Shown: in pieces, positions 1-11,815 of the stretch | How the letters are laid out: each line of letters starts with the position of its first letter | How positions within the stretch are numbered: the stretch's first letter is position 1 | From: Acholoe squamosa | Lineage: Eukaryota; Annelida; Polychaeta; Phyllodocida; Polynoidae | NCBI GenBank assembly: GCA_949317995.1 | Contig: OX439039.1 | Location: forward strand, 17,289,282-17,353,281 | Direction: 5' to 3' | Length of the DNA stretch: 64,000 bases | Program-made: the position numbers and the translations under genes | Notes under the pieces: generated by a model | Told to the model about the DNA's origin: nothing | What the model saw: the letters and a program-made list of their open reading frames with translations, nothing else | Database searches by the model: none

Positions 1-4
1 ATAT

Positions 5-415
5 ATTTCACACTAGTTTTTATGTGAGGGGAACACATGTTCCTCTCGAGTACAATAAGGTGGGATGCTGGGTATTATTTTTTGTATATCACACATGTTC
101 TTAACTTAAGTTGCACACATGTTTCTTCCCAGTACAATCAAGTGGAACACTGTGTGCTTTCTCATGTATTTCACACAAGTTTTTCACTTCAACTGCACAC
201 ACATACCTCCCTGGCGCAATAAGGAGTGAAAATGAGTGCCAATCTATGGATTTCACACAAGTTCCTTACTTGAGTTGTACATAATGTTTGTACCAAGTAT
301 GGAATTGTTAGAAACTGGGGGTTAGTTCACTGAGTTCACACATGTTCATTTCTTGTTACAGAGTCCTGTTCCACTCAAATATAAAAAGTTGTTTTACTGA
401 GTATTCTTGTACCAC
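5..415. repeat. Degenerate tandem repeat, period about 82 bp
   Basis: Recurring blocks begin with TTCACAC(A/T)(A/T)GTT and continue with CACACATGTT and (A/G)TACAATAAG-like stretches. The block starts fall at 5, 86, 168, 250 and 333, so spacings are 81, 82, 82 and 83. Copies become harder to recognise after about 415. The array probably continues left of the window. The 61-residue open frame at 37-222 runs through the repeats and is not taken as a gene. Confidence 0.75.
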
Positions 416-3400
416 TTTGACATAAATTTAAAACTAGGTAGATTGCTGTGATCCTCCACTCTGTACACACATTCAGAACTGTGGTGTATTCTTTTCCTGT
501 CACACATATCATAAAAATGTGAGAATATGGAGTCTCTCCTGTATTCCAAATATGTGTGCCCTAACCTTGTACACTCTCAAAGTTACATATGTAAATTTCT
601 CAGGCACTTCTCGTGCCTCTCCCGTGAAAATATCACATTCCAGTCTCAGTCTAACTTCACCCCACTTGTACATGTGTGTTTCACGTGTACTGTTTGGTGG
701 GTAGGAATCTGCAGTGTATTGCACAATCGGCTACAGAATTGGGTTATGAGCTAAAATTCAGCAATATTGATGTGCATAATGCAGTATTTGGCTGATAAAT
801 GTACCGATTATTGCAAAATTGGGTAATGGGTTTTGGGCCTAACTCACCAGGGCTCTACTTATCATACTAACAATAGGGGCGCCAGCATGCACCAATATGA
901 TGGTATAAGAAAGGAGTATAGCCAGGAAGCATCATGAGGCCCTGAAAGGGTAAGGGAGCTGCAGAGTGAGCAAATAGCCACCCCACAACATGCAGACACA
1001 CAGGCAGACGTAGGACAACAACAGTGTTGTTAGATTATACATTATACAGAGTAGGGAGGGACACACTAAAAGCCATAAATAATGCTATGTGTACTTCCCC
1101 TTATGTACTATACAGTACTTGGTTCTATGTCTCTCCGTCTAGCTGGCTGACCTGACCCTCTTTCTTTCAGCTCTAATCCTGTGCCAACTACCCCCGAACC
1201 TCCATAATTTCTTTCAACGAACACACTGCGATGTCCAAATGGCTTTAATAAATTAACTAGAAACACCAGACCCTACCGATTTATCATAGCCATTGAAGGG
1301 TTGGAGAACATGCCCGTGCTAGTGTTCCTGTGTCATCACATTCCATTATTGCAGTGTTGAGAAGTACACCCCAGCATTGTATTGATGCACCTTGCTCTTG
1401 TAAATAGTACCTTTTAATACATTTTAGTATGGTGAACAAAAGCACTATGAGATAACTAGCATGGTCCATAAGCCTGCCCGCCCTGCCTGCACTATGTTGT
1501 CGACACAGACATTACTCCAGTTAGAACCCTTCAAGGACAGCATAATGCCTCCAGGTTCATGTTCCTTGGTCCCCATTATGCAGTACTGCAGTGTTTGTGG
1601 ATCTCCTTTTGGGAGTTCTGGAGAGTTGGAATGATGCAGGCATGTAGAACAGGAGGGTGTTGCTCCTATTGTAAAAAGAGCTGTGAGTATGTGCCCTCTT
1701 TTCTAAACAAGTCGTGCACTGCTTCACCTAAGTACTTGCACTCACCACATAGTCTGAAAAGTAACCTGCCTTGTTTAAAATAGAGAGAGCTGCACTACCA
1801 GGTAACTACTCATGTCACACGCTCTATAGTTTATTATACTGACTGACTTCTCCCAACTAGGTACCTACTCAAATCCCCCTTTTTTAGCACCATACTTGAA
1901 TGACCACTTGTGAGCAACAAAAGGGACAAGTCATAGCTACATGAAAAGAAAGGACTGGAAACAAGGGCATTTTTAGCCAGCTCTTCCTTTTACTATAGGA
2001 GCAACACCCTCCAGAGGTGAGGGGTTACTTTGGCAAAGTCACCACTCACCTCCGTAATCAGGGTCTATGCATAGCAAATAAAAGCACCAGAGGGCAGCAC
2101 TGTTCCCTTTAGTTTATCACCCTTCTATAGCATATGGATAACACCTACACCGACTAAATCTGGTAACCAGTCCACGCCCGTGAACATATGGATAGACCTA
2201 TCAAGAATAATCATGTACCCATGTGTGATGCATTAATACACTACGCAGCCTTTCAATAGTTAGAGTAAAGACAGACCCCCTAAGACTTCACACAAACCTC
2301 CATATAGCTCACACACACCCTGTGAACATGGTCTAAAAAATACCACAGAGTTATGTCACCCATTGTCTCTGAGTTATGTGCCTTTTTGTGCTTCTGTGCT
2401 TGAGGGGGCTGGCCCCTGTAACACACTTCAATACTTTGATGGTCTAGGGTCGTTTGGTCCTAGACTAACTCCTTACAGATGTACTGCCGATTATATTCCA
2501 CAACCACAACAAGGGTTTCTTTAGTTAAAGGAGATTATAATCAGTTTTATTTATTAAGATTTGTTATTGCAGAAATATTTGCTACAGCTCGAGGGTGAAA
2601 CCATCAATAATAAAAGTCTTTTCTGTACAAAGCGTTTTATATTCCACAATTAGAGAAATCTATATGGTATATCCATCAGAGAGAGGCATCTGCATATACA
2701 TGTATATAGGATGCCATGGATGTATGAGATGAATAATAATTTCACAAGTGAAGTTTGATCTTCAATTTATAGGATAACGAGCTGCATTTAGGAATAACCT
2801 AAAGACCCAGAGTTATGGACTGTTCATTGCCGCTTATAAGACAGAAATGGATTTGTAAAGATACGTTCACAATGTATATGGCTTCTCATATTACGAGCAA
2901 CACATAGATATGAATGTGATCAACTTGTGCATCAAGCCTAGTACTGAGATTATTTCATAAAATGTTCTATGTGATACTGCAGTTGTATATAGGTGTGATT
3001 GGTAAGACATCAAGGGTTTGGTTTTGCTGCTTTTGGGGCTGGGGTACTATGTATATAGTTTTGGGTTCCTATTAGGGAGGGGTTGTACCCTGAGGCTTTT
3101 GATATCTAGTAAAGAACATACTCCTAATGCAGTCTGAGCCTACTCCCCATTCAATTCAGCCTGTCGTGCCTCTAACGTTATAAAAGGTAGACTTAAGTTA
3201 TGCTGATCAATATGGACCTGACCCATACATGCACACATCAGAACCAAACTAATAAATGATATGCATTATCACTCTATATGGGTCTAGCATCATCTGTATA
3301 TAAACATCAAACACTAATGCACCTTCCGACCACTTCTCGCTAAGATATCACTATAGGACATTTTTCCAATGGTTTATCTAGTTAAAGGAAATATATATGA

Positions 3401-4930
3401 TAAAGGGCAAATTTATACGTGCAATATCCCTTTGACAAAACAATCTCTATTGAAGCAGATCCTCTAACAAGAGTAGATAAAGGGCTCCTTAATCCTTCAA
3501 CTGCAGCTGAGTGCTTTAACAGACTCACCAATGAGGCATTACTGTATCAAGCCATTTTCTGATTCTGGATACACTTTGAAATGAAGGCCGAGGATGCACC
3601 AAAGTTATGCCAGCCTCATTGCAATACTATAATGGACACTTAGCTTGGGGCATCATGCACCCCTTACAGGGTTGTACTAATGCACTCAGTGCATGCACAG
3701 ACTTCAGATCACACACCTAGGGTAGATCACAGGTGGCACACACTAATGCAGCACTATTACAAAATCCACTGAGATGGATAATGTGCAGCCATACTAAAAG
3801 GGTAATCTATTTCAAGGTGAAGTGAGCATCCTTTCTGCATGCCTATTCACACTGCAATCCAGAGCAGACTGACGTGTAGAACAGCGCATCTTGACTAACT
3901 AAAAGGGTGTGCTGTGCCTATGGTACAGGGGCATCCCTTTTGTATGTTCGCTTACATAATTATATGAATCATATAGGACTGAATATCGCTTCTAGTCCAT
4001 CCCCCTTTTCTCTCTGGTTGTTAGTGCACTCTAACGATTTCTAAGTAACATATAAAAGATAGAGTTGAGATCATAATATAACATCGTAGAGGAAGCATGC
4101 GAATTTATTGAACCCTTTACAGAGGGCATGGTGCATCAACCCTAAACCTATTGCTCAAAATATTCTGATGAACCAACCCGGTACTGGCGAGCAGCTCCAC
4201 ATTTAGTACTTTATGGGTGGCTGACACTCGGGAGTGTATATACCAGAGGACCATGATGACGAGTCACTTAATGAAAATGCATTGATGCTTTGTGGCCAGT
4301 GGTGGCGTCAATTGCACTAATAATACAGTAGTATTTGGCACTTAAAGGGTAAATTGCAATGGAGGTAGAGAGCATAGATCTATAGATACTCCTGACACAT
4401 CAGAACTGAGTATTCTGAGGTGATATGATGTCCCTTTATCTATATGTATATATCACCCTATCATAGAAATACTGCATCTCACTCAGTTGACACATAAAAG
4501 AACCATAATCAGAGAAATTCAGGTCGATGGTGTATCATTAGCGTGAATGTTACGGCAATGATGTGAGAAGGTGCACGGCTGCATATTTACCTTTGAAAAA
4601 AGCCATTCATCACCATTGCCATATACCTCACCCTTCCTTTTGATAACTGATTAATGCACTGGAATATATATAACTCTATTCATTTCATCTCACCATCTGC
4701 CTCCCTTCATGTTAAGCTGGCCTATATGAGATGCTGTTTATAATTGGGGTGAAAGGGTGTGTGTAGTTACCTCATTAAGGGCTGAGAAAATAATCACCAG
4801 TGTTACTCAGGTATATCACGCTGACCTCAGGAGCAGTTCGAGTCCATACGGTAAACATGATGCATTGATGTAGCCCTGGGGAGGGAAAGGTTGGAGGCAT
4901 AAATAGCCAATGTAATGTTGGTCAGTGTCA
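416..4930. other. Non-coding stretch, no gene recognised
   Basis: Only short open frames without recognisable domains are present (for example 527-754 and 1559-1783). The motif ACCCTTCAAGGACAGC near 1527 and a related inverted version near 940-950 belong to a dispersed motif family that recurs at 45-58 kb. I see no tRNA or other structured RNA. Confidence 0.5.
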
Positions 4931-5240
4931 TGAGAGTAAATACCTAAACCAGGAGGCATCATGTTGCTCTAAAAGTGCCAGAGGGTATCATTAGGGGATG
5001 AGGGTAGAGGTGAGGTGTAGGTATCTGGAGGTACACCTGGGTTATTGACCCCCACTCACCTGCCACCCCTCCACACCTGTCTGCCAGTGTTAGTTAACAC
5101 TCCACTCACAAGGGGGTGCACGGTCAGAGGCTAGTGGTGACAGCGGGAGCAGCTGAGAGGTATACAGCCAAAAATAATTACTCATTTCGAGAAAATAAGG
5201 TACAAAACCGCTAGCTGAGAGTAAATACCTAAACCAGGAG
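4931..5240. repeat. 25-bp perfect direct repeats flanking about 260 bp
   Basis: An identical 25-base sequence containing GAGAGTAAATACC occurs at 4931-4955 and 5216-5240. The 260 bp between the copies do not resemble any other element I recognised here. The arrangement fits a target-site duplication around an insertion, or a local duplication. No A-rich tail or terminal inverted repeat was seen, so the type of event is open. Confidence 0.6.
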
Positions 5241-6859
5241 CTGCAAGAAAAAAGAAAACAGTGTAAAGAGTTGTGCATGACTTTGACCATACCAAGAGGA
5301 TGGATGGATGACTGTGGTAAGGGGATAGGACAGAATGAAGAACATATTATTATGGCAGATGTAGAATTGCTAAAATAGGCTGTATCTACTGTAGACTATA
5401 TGTACTATAGTTGACATCGGCCAGTGTGATCACATGCTTCATATTGATGCCACCGGCATTCCCAGGAGTAGATCCACTACTGATTTCATATGAACTGCTG
5501 CAACTGAAATGAGCAACGCAAGGACTATCTAGCTTCGGTTAGAGGGAGTGGAGTGGAGTGATACCACGTCCCTTGCTCTAACATCTTCAATATAGCCAGC
5601 ATTATTATATCAGAAAGTGAATGGGGACCCATCTACCTGGCTGCTATTCCACAATAACTTTGACCGAGTCACCCTCTCCTGGGCTAACCCAAAGCAGAGA
5701 TCATGCCATTTCATTGAGCCGCTGTGGTCTGTCTGTAGGTGTGCTGTCTACCCTTTGAAATACATGAAAACCAGAGTTTATTATTCATTTGATGAAATTA
5801 TAGTTTCTCCTGTAACAATGAAGTTTGCATCAGGATGAAAAAGGATCTTGGAGATTTCTCCACCATGCTTTCCCGAAAGGGTTAAATCCTTCTCCACAGT
5901 AGTTTTCAATATCAGAGGGAGGTATGGTGTAAAGCCTTTTCCTTTATATCCCCACTTCACCTCAAGCCCCGGGGCAACACTTTCTAAGCTTCTTGTATTA
6001 TTCACGCCTATACACATTTGTAGAATTCAACATAAAGATTCTAGTGGAGGAATACGACCACATGGAGTTGGTAAGTCCCTTATTCACCTTAAACCTTTAT
6101 TGACTGAAGGATGCATTAGGGTTCATGTTCATTTGTTGCCAATGTGTGTCAATGCACTTTGTGTGTCTAATCACCATGGTCGCATTACATGTATTTTGGC
6201 CCTTTAGAGGTGCATCAATTTGTAGCGTACACTAACGCTTCGATCTACCAGAGATCCTCGTAGAACTTGGCAGAGAACCATCATAATTCTATTGCAATGA
6301 AACACTTTTCAAACACTGCCATGTACAATGTATAGAACTTGTATGGCTGAAAGGAGTCACCTCAGACTTGTTTGAAGGTCTATTGAGAGACAAGAGCTAT
6401 AGAAAGTATCCTTCCCTCAGGCATTTCAACAAATCAGATGTCAAGCCATCATTATGTCTCAGATTCACACAGATCTGTTGCCATCTACAGCACAGAGGCC
6501 TATCAGAATACCTTTCTCGCCCTTGACTTTTGCTTTAAAAAAGAAAGAAGAAAACTGTGGCCAGAGGGAGGGTAGGAGATCATAGAACCCATAGACGTTG
6601 CACTCAGCAGCTATATAGCAGCTTATTCTTGCATTAGTGACTGGGCCAAGTGCTCATGTTATCTATTATTGTGAGTAGGGAGCAGTAGACATTTCCTGGT
6701 AGCCTCTGCCTGAGGGTGTCCCCTATAAAACCACAGGGTGCTTGGCAGTGCTGGCAGTGTACCTTTTTTGGTTGTAGTGACTCCCTGTCTACGTGAAACC
6801 TCTAGTATCAGTGACTGCTATCCTTATCTTAACCACTCTTACCAATAGTACTACCGCAA
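5241..6859. other. Non-coding stretch, no gene recognised
   Basis: Open frames at 5617-5838 (+), 5848-6207 (+, 119 codons) and 5781-6017 (-) overlap on both strands and show no recognisable domain. The 119-codon frame is the longest in the left flank. It lacks an evident splice context or homology that I know, so I leave it unannotated as a gene. Confidence 0.4.
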
Positions 6860-7039
6860 TAGCCCGTTTAAGTGCCAGGGTCTCAAATTAGCGCCAGTCT
6901 CAAATAAGTGCCAGGGGTAGGAGGGTATTGAAATAAGCCTTAAGCACTAAAAACAGTATTCAAATAAGCACCTGTCTTGTATGAGCACCGGGGGTACAGT
7001 GGGAATAAAATTTATGAGCGCCCGGGCGCTTATAGGGTA
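6860..7039. mobile_element. MITE, GC-motif inverted-repeat family (copy A)
   Basis: The segment starts TAGCCCGTTTAAGTGCC and ends GGGCGCTTATAGGGTA, giving imperfect terminal inverted repeats flanked by TA. The interior carries repeats of CTCAAATAAG and GCGCC/GCGCT words. Related copies lie at about 38884-39053, 40661-40754 and 52786-52968. It has no coding capacity. The TA flank suggests a mariner-type target but this is inferred from few copies. Confidence 0.6.
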
Positions 7040-8062
7040 GAGGCACCCTGAGTCGGACAGACACCTAAAGTCAGACACCTTTGTAACTGAATTACATAAT
7101 CAATATCAGAAGCTTGCCTATCATATCAGCCAGATATGAGAATTAAACTATTAATCTCTCTAACAAATACAGTATAACACACATGAGAGTCTTCATACAT
7201 GGCTTTATAATTGTGCAAACCTGGTGTGTTGTTGCTATGTTTTGATCATGCAGAATAATGAGGGAATGAGAAATCTGGTTTCATTCTTCATTCTGTTGTG
7301 CCTTATCCTACATGTCTATAGGATTGCTATGTATTTCAATGACAAAATATAGATATTTGTTCAATGTGAGACTCAACAAGACTGAAAAAGTTGCTCATGT
7401 TATATTTTGGCCATCATTTTCATATCACCACCAAATTACACCTAAATTCAGACACCAATTGCACCCTCTTTCGGACACAATTATGTAATGCTTAGTGTAA
7501 TTATAGAATGAATATTTTTTCACAAAATAAATCCTTTACAATGTATACTCATACTCCCAGCCATGGATATTTAAAATTTCCTTGGTTTGGCCTAATATCT
7601 AACACCTATGTCCTGTCAGTCTCCAACTACCCTGTGGAAGTCATGTTAGTTTGAGTGTGCAGACCCTCCCATCAGAGGTATGCAATAAGAGATTGTACAT
7701 GTCTTCACAAGACATTCCATATGCAGTCATCAATCATAACAATCATATAACAAAGTGTCTGACTCGAGGGTCATTCCTAGCAAGGACTGTCCAACTTTAG
7801 GTGCAATTTGACCATATGAAATCGAATTATTTACATTTCATTTATTCATAAGTACTAGGTAGAATCATTAAACTTTTATCAGGGATGTTAGTGTTAATAT
7901 ATCATGTACAGCACAACTTACAATTCACCACCTCTGGACACACTAGATTCAATGACTAAATCTGATAACCTCTAGCATGGTCAGGAGCGTCCAAAATGGG
8001 TGCCTTTACCCTACAGACCACTAGGTAGCTCAACTGTGGTGCAATCACCAGGAGAAGAACAT

Positions 8063-8068
<6 letters not shown>
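7040..8068. other. AT-rich non-coding stretch
   Basis: No open frame above background and no recognised repeat, apart from recurring CAGACACC/TCGGACA words near 7055-7075 and 7440-7480. Confidence 0.45.

Positions 8069-8126
<58 letters not shown>
8069..8126. repeat. (AT)n microsatellite
   Basis: An uninterrupted run of alternating A and T, about 29 dinucleotides, in otherwise mixed sequence. Confidence 0.97.
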
Positions 8127-8129
<3 letters not shown>

Positions 8130-9119
8130 ATCAATAGTCTATGGACGATACACTAGATCTCAACTGATATAGTGTAGAAACCGGCACGTATATGGTATTT
8201 CAAAATAGTGATCATAATTAACATTTTTTTTAATAATCTCCAGATTTAAAGGTATTCTTGAATATCCTCCAGGAGTACCGCCCAGTGAGAGATGAACACT
8301 TTAGTAAATAGAAATTTGATAGGATAAAAAGATATGATATATGTAACTATGGAAGGCATGAACTTGTGTGGATAAAAAGAAAACAGCTTGCCTGAGAGTC
8401 TGTGCAAAGAGCTCTTGACACAAATAGTGTCCCAACCTGTCCAGGCACAGTCATAATAGAAAAGAAATGCATCAGAGCATCTGAGACCTACAACCCTGTT
8501 TGTTTGACAAGTTATTTCCTAGACGTCCAGAAGTGAAGAGACTAAAAGATGCCTCCTTCTGATGGCCCTGAGAACACAGGGAGTTGAAAAGCTGACATCA
8601 TCACAGTTCTTGTTGCTGTCAAGATATTTCCTCAGCTACAAAGCTGAAGTCCCTGTCCTGTCACATGTGAAGGAGCTGTCAAGGCTGTTTCTGTTAGAGG
8701 AAGATCATACAACAATTAAAGGTAAATGAGTTAATCTGAAGACAAGAAGGACACTTAGGAAGACAATATTGAGAGTGTAGCTATATGCCTATATAAATGA
8801 GGGGAGGAGGGGCAGTCAGAGAGAGAAAGAGAGAGAGAGACATACATAGGGATTGCCATAGAGGCAGAGAGAGTGGCGGGAAGGGGTAGTGAAGGACAGA
8901 AAGAGACAGAGGATAGATAGATAGATATAAAAGGCTAATATTATTACTGGCATTGGCAGTACGTGATGAGTAGTAAGCTTGTGTTCCCATATAAAATATG
9001 TCTGCTAGGTGTATTTAAGACGTGAGATGTATGATAGCTAGCCTTCAATGTGACCATAATGGAACTGATATAGGCTACAACGAAAACCACCCATCTAATA
9101 TCACCCTTCCACATTTCTG
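8127..9119. other. Non-coding stretch with GA and GATA simple repeats
   Basis: Purine-rich simple sequence lies at about 8805-8910 (GA repeats) followed by (GATA)4 at about 8912-8930. The minus-strand frame at 8781-8990 reads through this simple repeat and is not a gene. Nothing else recognised. Confidence 0.5.
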
Positions 9120-9525
9120 TTGCTTCTATATTCTGCCGCTTGGGTCGCCACTGGTTTCCTGTGATGCATCATGGGAGTTAACCAATTGACGCATGCGCAA
9201 AAAATGACTCATTAACATCAAATAAACTTGGCTGGTTCCCCGTCTGTATGCTAGGGCTCTCGCACCGATTGATGCTGGGGAACAGCATACAAATTAACCA
9301 GCTTATAATATACTGCCCCTCCTCTCCCCTCTGGACAACAAGCCAACTAATATACTCACCTTGCCTCCAAAACAGGGGAGGCCTTTTTTATTTATTGTCA
9401 CAAAATGGTGTTGTAAACATTGTAAGCGGGTTGTTGATGGTGGGTATAAACGCGACTGGTGTTTACATGCGGGGTATTTATTGCCGCTATATGAATCAAT
9501 ACAAACTATACAATGAAGGGTAAGT
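9120..9525 (+). promoter_or_regulatory. Candidate promoter and first-exon region
   Basis: Between 9155 and 9215 several promoter-type words cluster: a CCAAT-like box, ACGCATGCGC (an NRF1-like site) and an AP-1-like TGACTCA. Downstream, an open frame from 9248 (91 codons, no known domain) runs into GAAGGGTAAGT at about 9515-9525, which looks like a splice donor. Together they could be the 5' end of a host transcript. No downstream exon was identified, and the motifs are short enough to arise by chance, so this stays tentative. Confidence 0.25.
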
Positions 9526-10021
9526 CCTTCCAGGTTTTGTTGCACTATCATCGCTGCTCAGCTCAGAGATCTTTCTGCACGATACATATATTTGCAATGT
9601 ATTACTTCCTAAGAGAACACTTTGTTGCTGTGTGGTGCAAAATGACCTCTATTGATTTGATGAATTTGGTGCTTCAAAGAAAATATTGGTGTGTTGGTAA
9701 AGGGAAATGTGGTGATATAAGTAGCTACCGTTGCTAGTGTGAAGACATTGTAGTAAGGATATGTCACTAAATGCAAGTTTTTGTTGCTTATGCCAAATAA
9801 AAAAAATTGTTTCCAGTTACCCTATAATTCTTTTTGTTTTGAAATTTTTAGAGAATTTTAAAGGATTTTAGAGAATGTTTTCGATTTTTAAGAATTTTTC
9901 ATCACTTTCCCATGCATATAATCTTTGGGTGTAAAGTTAACAGCTTCATTAGGCATATCTTTTGCATATTTTTTACATTGGTCATATTAGTCCAGTAGCC
10001 AGATGCCCAAATATGGCTCAA
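9526..10021. other. AT-rich flank of the composite transposon
   Basis: Repeated GAATTTT/GATTTTAGAGAAT words lie at 9840-9900. A segment AGTCCAGTAGCCA at 9989-10001 resembles the inverse complement of the right flank at 25412-25424, so the transposon end may reach this far. No gene. Confidence 0.4.
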
Positions 10022-10030
10022 CCTCGCACT

Positions 10031-10453
10031 AAGGTATGGCAAAGGTTTTTTGATTGATTTTGGACAATTAGGGTATGGCGATTCAGAATCTGCCTGTTGC
10101 CGGCCTGGTAACATTGAGCATTTTTTGTTATTCATGGTTGCTTAGCAACCACTTAAATCAACGAAATAGCATGACAAAGGGGATAAAACATGCACAAATA
10201 AAGAAGGTAATCATTCCTACCCCCCCTAAATCCAGGTCAGACATTCTATTTATGCCAATGGCTTGTTGCTAAGAACCTCATGTTTCCTAGCAACAAGGAA
10301 TTCTTCATGTTTTTGCTTAGTAACAGCATGTTTTTGCTTAGCAACAGCATGATTTTGTTTAGCAACAGCATGTTTCTGCTTAGCAATCACAATTTAACAG
10401 CAACCTTTCAAGTCTTCGAGTGAGTATTTCTACACTTTCTTTCATTTTATCGT
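10031..10453 (+). repeat. Left terminal inverted repeat (423 bp)
   Basis: Inverse complement of 24970-25392, starting AAGGTATGGCAAAGG. By eye there are about 11 mismatches and no net length difference. The outer 240 bp differ at about 3 positions and the 21-bp repeat zone at about 8. Weaker similarity continues outward (CCTCGCANN) and inward to about 10540 (CAGTTGAAATT, TAGCAAT, CTACA words). The 65-residue open frame at 10075-10272 is repeated in the right copy at 25150-25347 only because the DNA is repeated. Confidence 0.93.
10279..10390 (+). repeat. 21-bp subterminal tandem repeats
   Basis: Four to five copies of CATGTTTTTGCTTAGCAACAG start at 10306, 10327, 10348 and 10369, exactly 21 bp apart, with a looser copy at 10279. 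The same array, inverted, is at 25030-25140 in the right repeat. Subterminal arrays of this kind are usual transposase-binding sites. Each unit holds a TTGCTTAGCAAC core that also resembles the metazoan RFX X-box. Confidence 0.85.
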
Positions 10454-10649
10454 ATTAATAGTCCCGGACACATTCATGTCCCTTTATATTGCCAGTTGAA
10501 ATTCTATTACTAGGTCACATAGCAATCTACAGAAAACATCAAAAACAGTTATAAACAAGAGTAATATTTGGCATGAATTCACATTTAGTAGACCTATGGG
10601 ACACATGTCATAAGTTCATAGATATCACTGCAATGAGATAGTGATATGT

Positions 10650-10800
10650 GTTACCCCCTTCCCATTCCATGTCAGATATTCTACCCTTTCATGTTGCCTA
10701 GCAACAAGGAATCATTCAGGCTTTTGCTTAGTTACAATAAATTGCTGCTTAGCTACCACAAATTAATGCCACCTTTCATGCATTTGAAAGAACAATTCTG
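10650..10800 (+). repeat. Diverged second copy of the inner TIR segment
   Basis: The order of words in 10220-10440 recurs here in weaker form: GTCAGAYATTCTA, then CCTAGCAACAAGGAAT, then TTTTGCTTAG, then CTTAGCNAYCACAA, then CACCTTTCA. This is a direct, partly deleted duplicate of the inner part of the left inverted repeat. It contains a perfect palindromic-type word GTTGCCTAGCAAC at about 10690-10703. Confidence 0.7.
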
Positions 10801-11563
10801 TGGTTTCATACATTTATTCGTGTTCATAGACCATGAAGCAATAGTAATGATATGTGAAATAACAATATTGCATATACTTTCTGTATTCTTCATGTATGTA
10901 CCTTTAAGTTATTATGATTCCTGATGTTACTACATCATAAATTTATTAAAGAATGTTTACACCAATTCTTCAATAAGTATGTCATGTAAGTTGTATGTAT
11001 ATCACTACAAAGGTTATCTTGTTCATATATTTTTTATCTAGGCATTAATTATTTGTACATGTGATAAAGATGGTGATTTCCCATATTAAATAGCATGGTG
11101 AAGAATGTCCTCATATCAGACATTAGATAATAGTTCATAGTCAGTATTTGCATTCTCTGTCACTGTGTCTGTGGTCCTGCCTTCCCCATACAAAAACCTG
11201 TACACAAGAAAGAAACATCTTAGAATAATTGGGAATGAATTTAGGAATATTTTCTTTGTGGTTTATTATGGTTTGAGTTGTTTTGTCAATCTTCAAAATG
11301 CAAAGTTCCTAATTTCCAAATATAATTTAACTTACTGTATGATCAACAAGGTTAAAAATCAATTTACATATGAATGGGCAATACCTGCTTGAAACTTACT
11401 TTTCCAACTTTGGATAAATTTTTTATAACACCTATAAAGTACAGTGTCATGATGTTCTGGTGTAGTATGGGATATATTCTGCCCTTTTTAATGAGAAGTA
11501 GAACTAGGAGGTAACAGTAACATAAAGATGCATTTCCTTACCTCTTACATAATGTGCATGCTC
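10801..11563. other. Transposon interior, downstream of the broken gene
   Basis: AT-rich sequence between the inner left repeat and the 3' end of the minus-strand gene. Open frames at 10646-10924 and 11165-11392 show no domain. It probably corresponds to the 3' untranslated and subterminal part of the element. Confidence 0.45.
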
Positions 11564-11815
11564 TTAAATGTCATCATCCTCAATTAGGTCAGTACTTTCA
11601 TTGTTAGATAGTGGATTGGCACAATTTCCAGTCATATGACACTTGCAGAAGGTTGAACATGGCAGGTCTGCTCTTGTACAAGCACACCTTTTGGTTGCAC
11701 ATGGCTGATTGGCACTGCAATTGCAAGCCACCAATTTCATTAGTTCTGGTGGGACAACTTCTGACATTTCAGAGACATGGTATGCCCGACTTGATTTCCC
11801 AACCATAGTTTTCAA
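11564..11815 (-). pseudogene. C-terminal CXC segment of the transposase
   Basis: Reads VVPPELMKLVACNC and then a cysteine-rich block spaced like a tesmin/TSO1-type CXC motif: CNC, then C-ATKRCAC, then LPCSTFCKC, ending CANP. Ten cysteines fall in about 40 residues (roughly 11600-11735). Such blocks bind zinc and DNA. The frame differs by one from the upstream nuclease segment, so a single-base indel lies near 11785. It ends in an acidic tail (EDDDI) and a stop at 11564. Confidence 0.75.

Noticed and set aside
4800-4850. GTTCGAGTCC, a tRNA B-box-like word
   Set aside because: No matching A-box or cloverleaf could be built around it.
5848-6207. 119-codon open frame
   Set aside because: No domain, competing frames on the opposite strand and no splice or promoter context.
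10075-10272. Open frame of 65 codons that recurs almost unchanged at 25150-25347 on the other strand
   Set aside because: Its conservation is explained by the inverted repeat at DNA level. It has no domain, and the start and stop have no other support.
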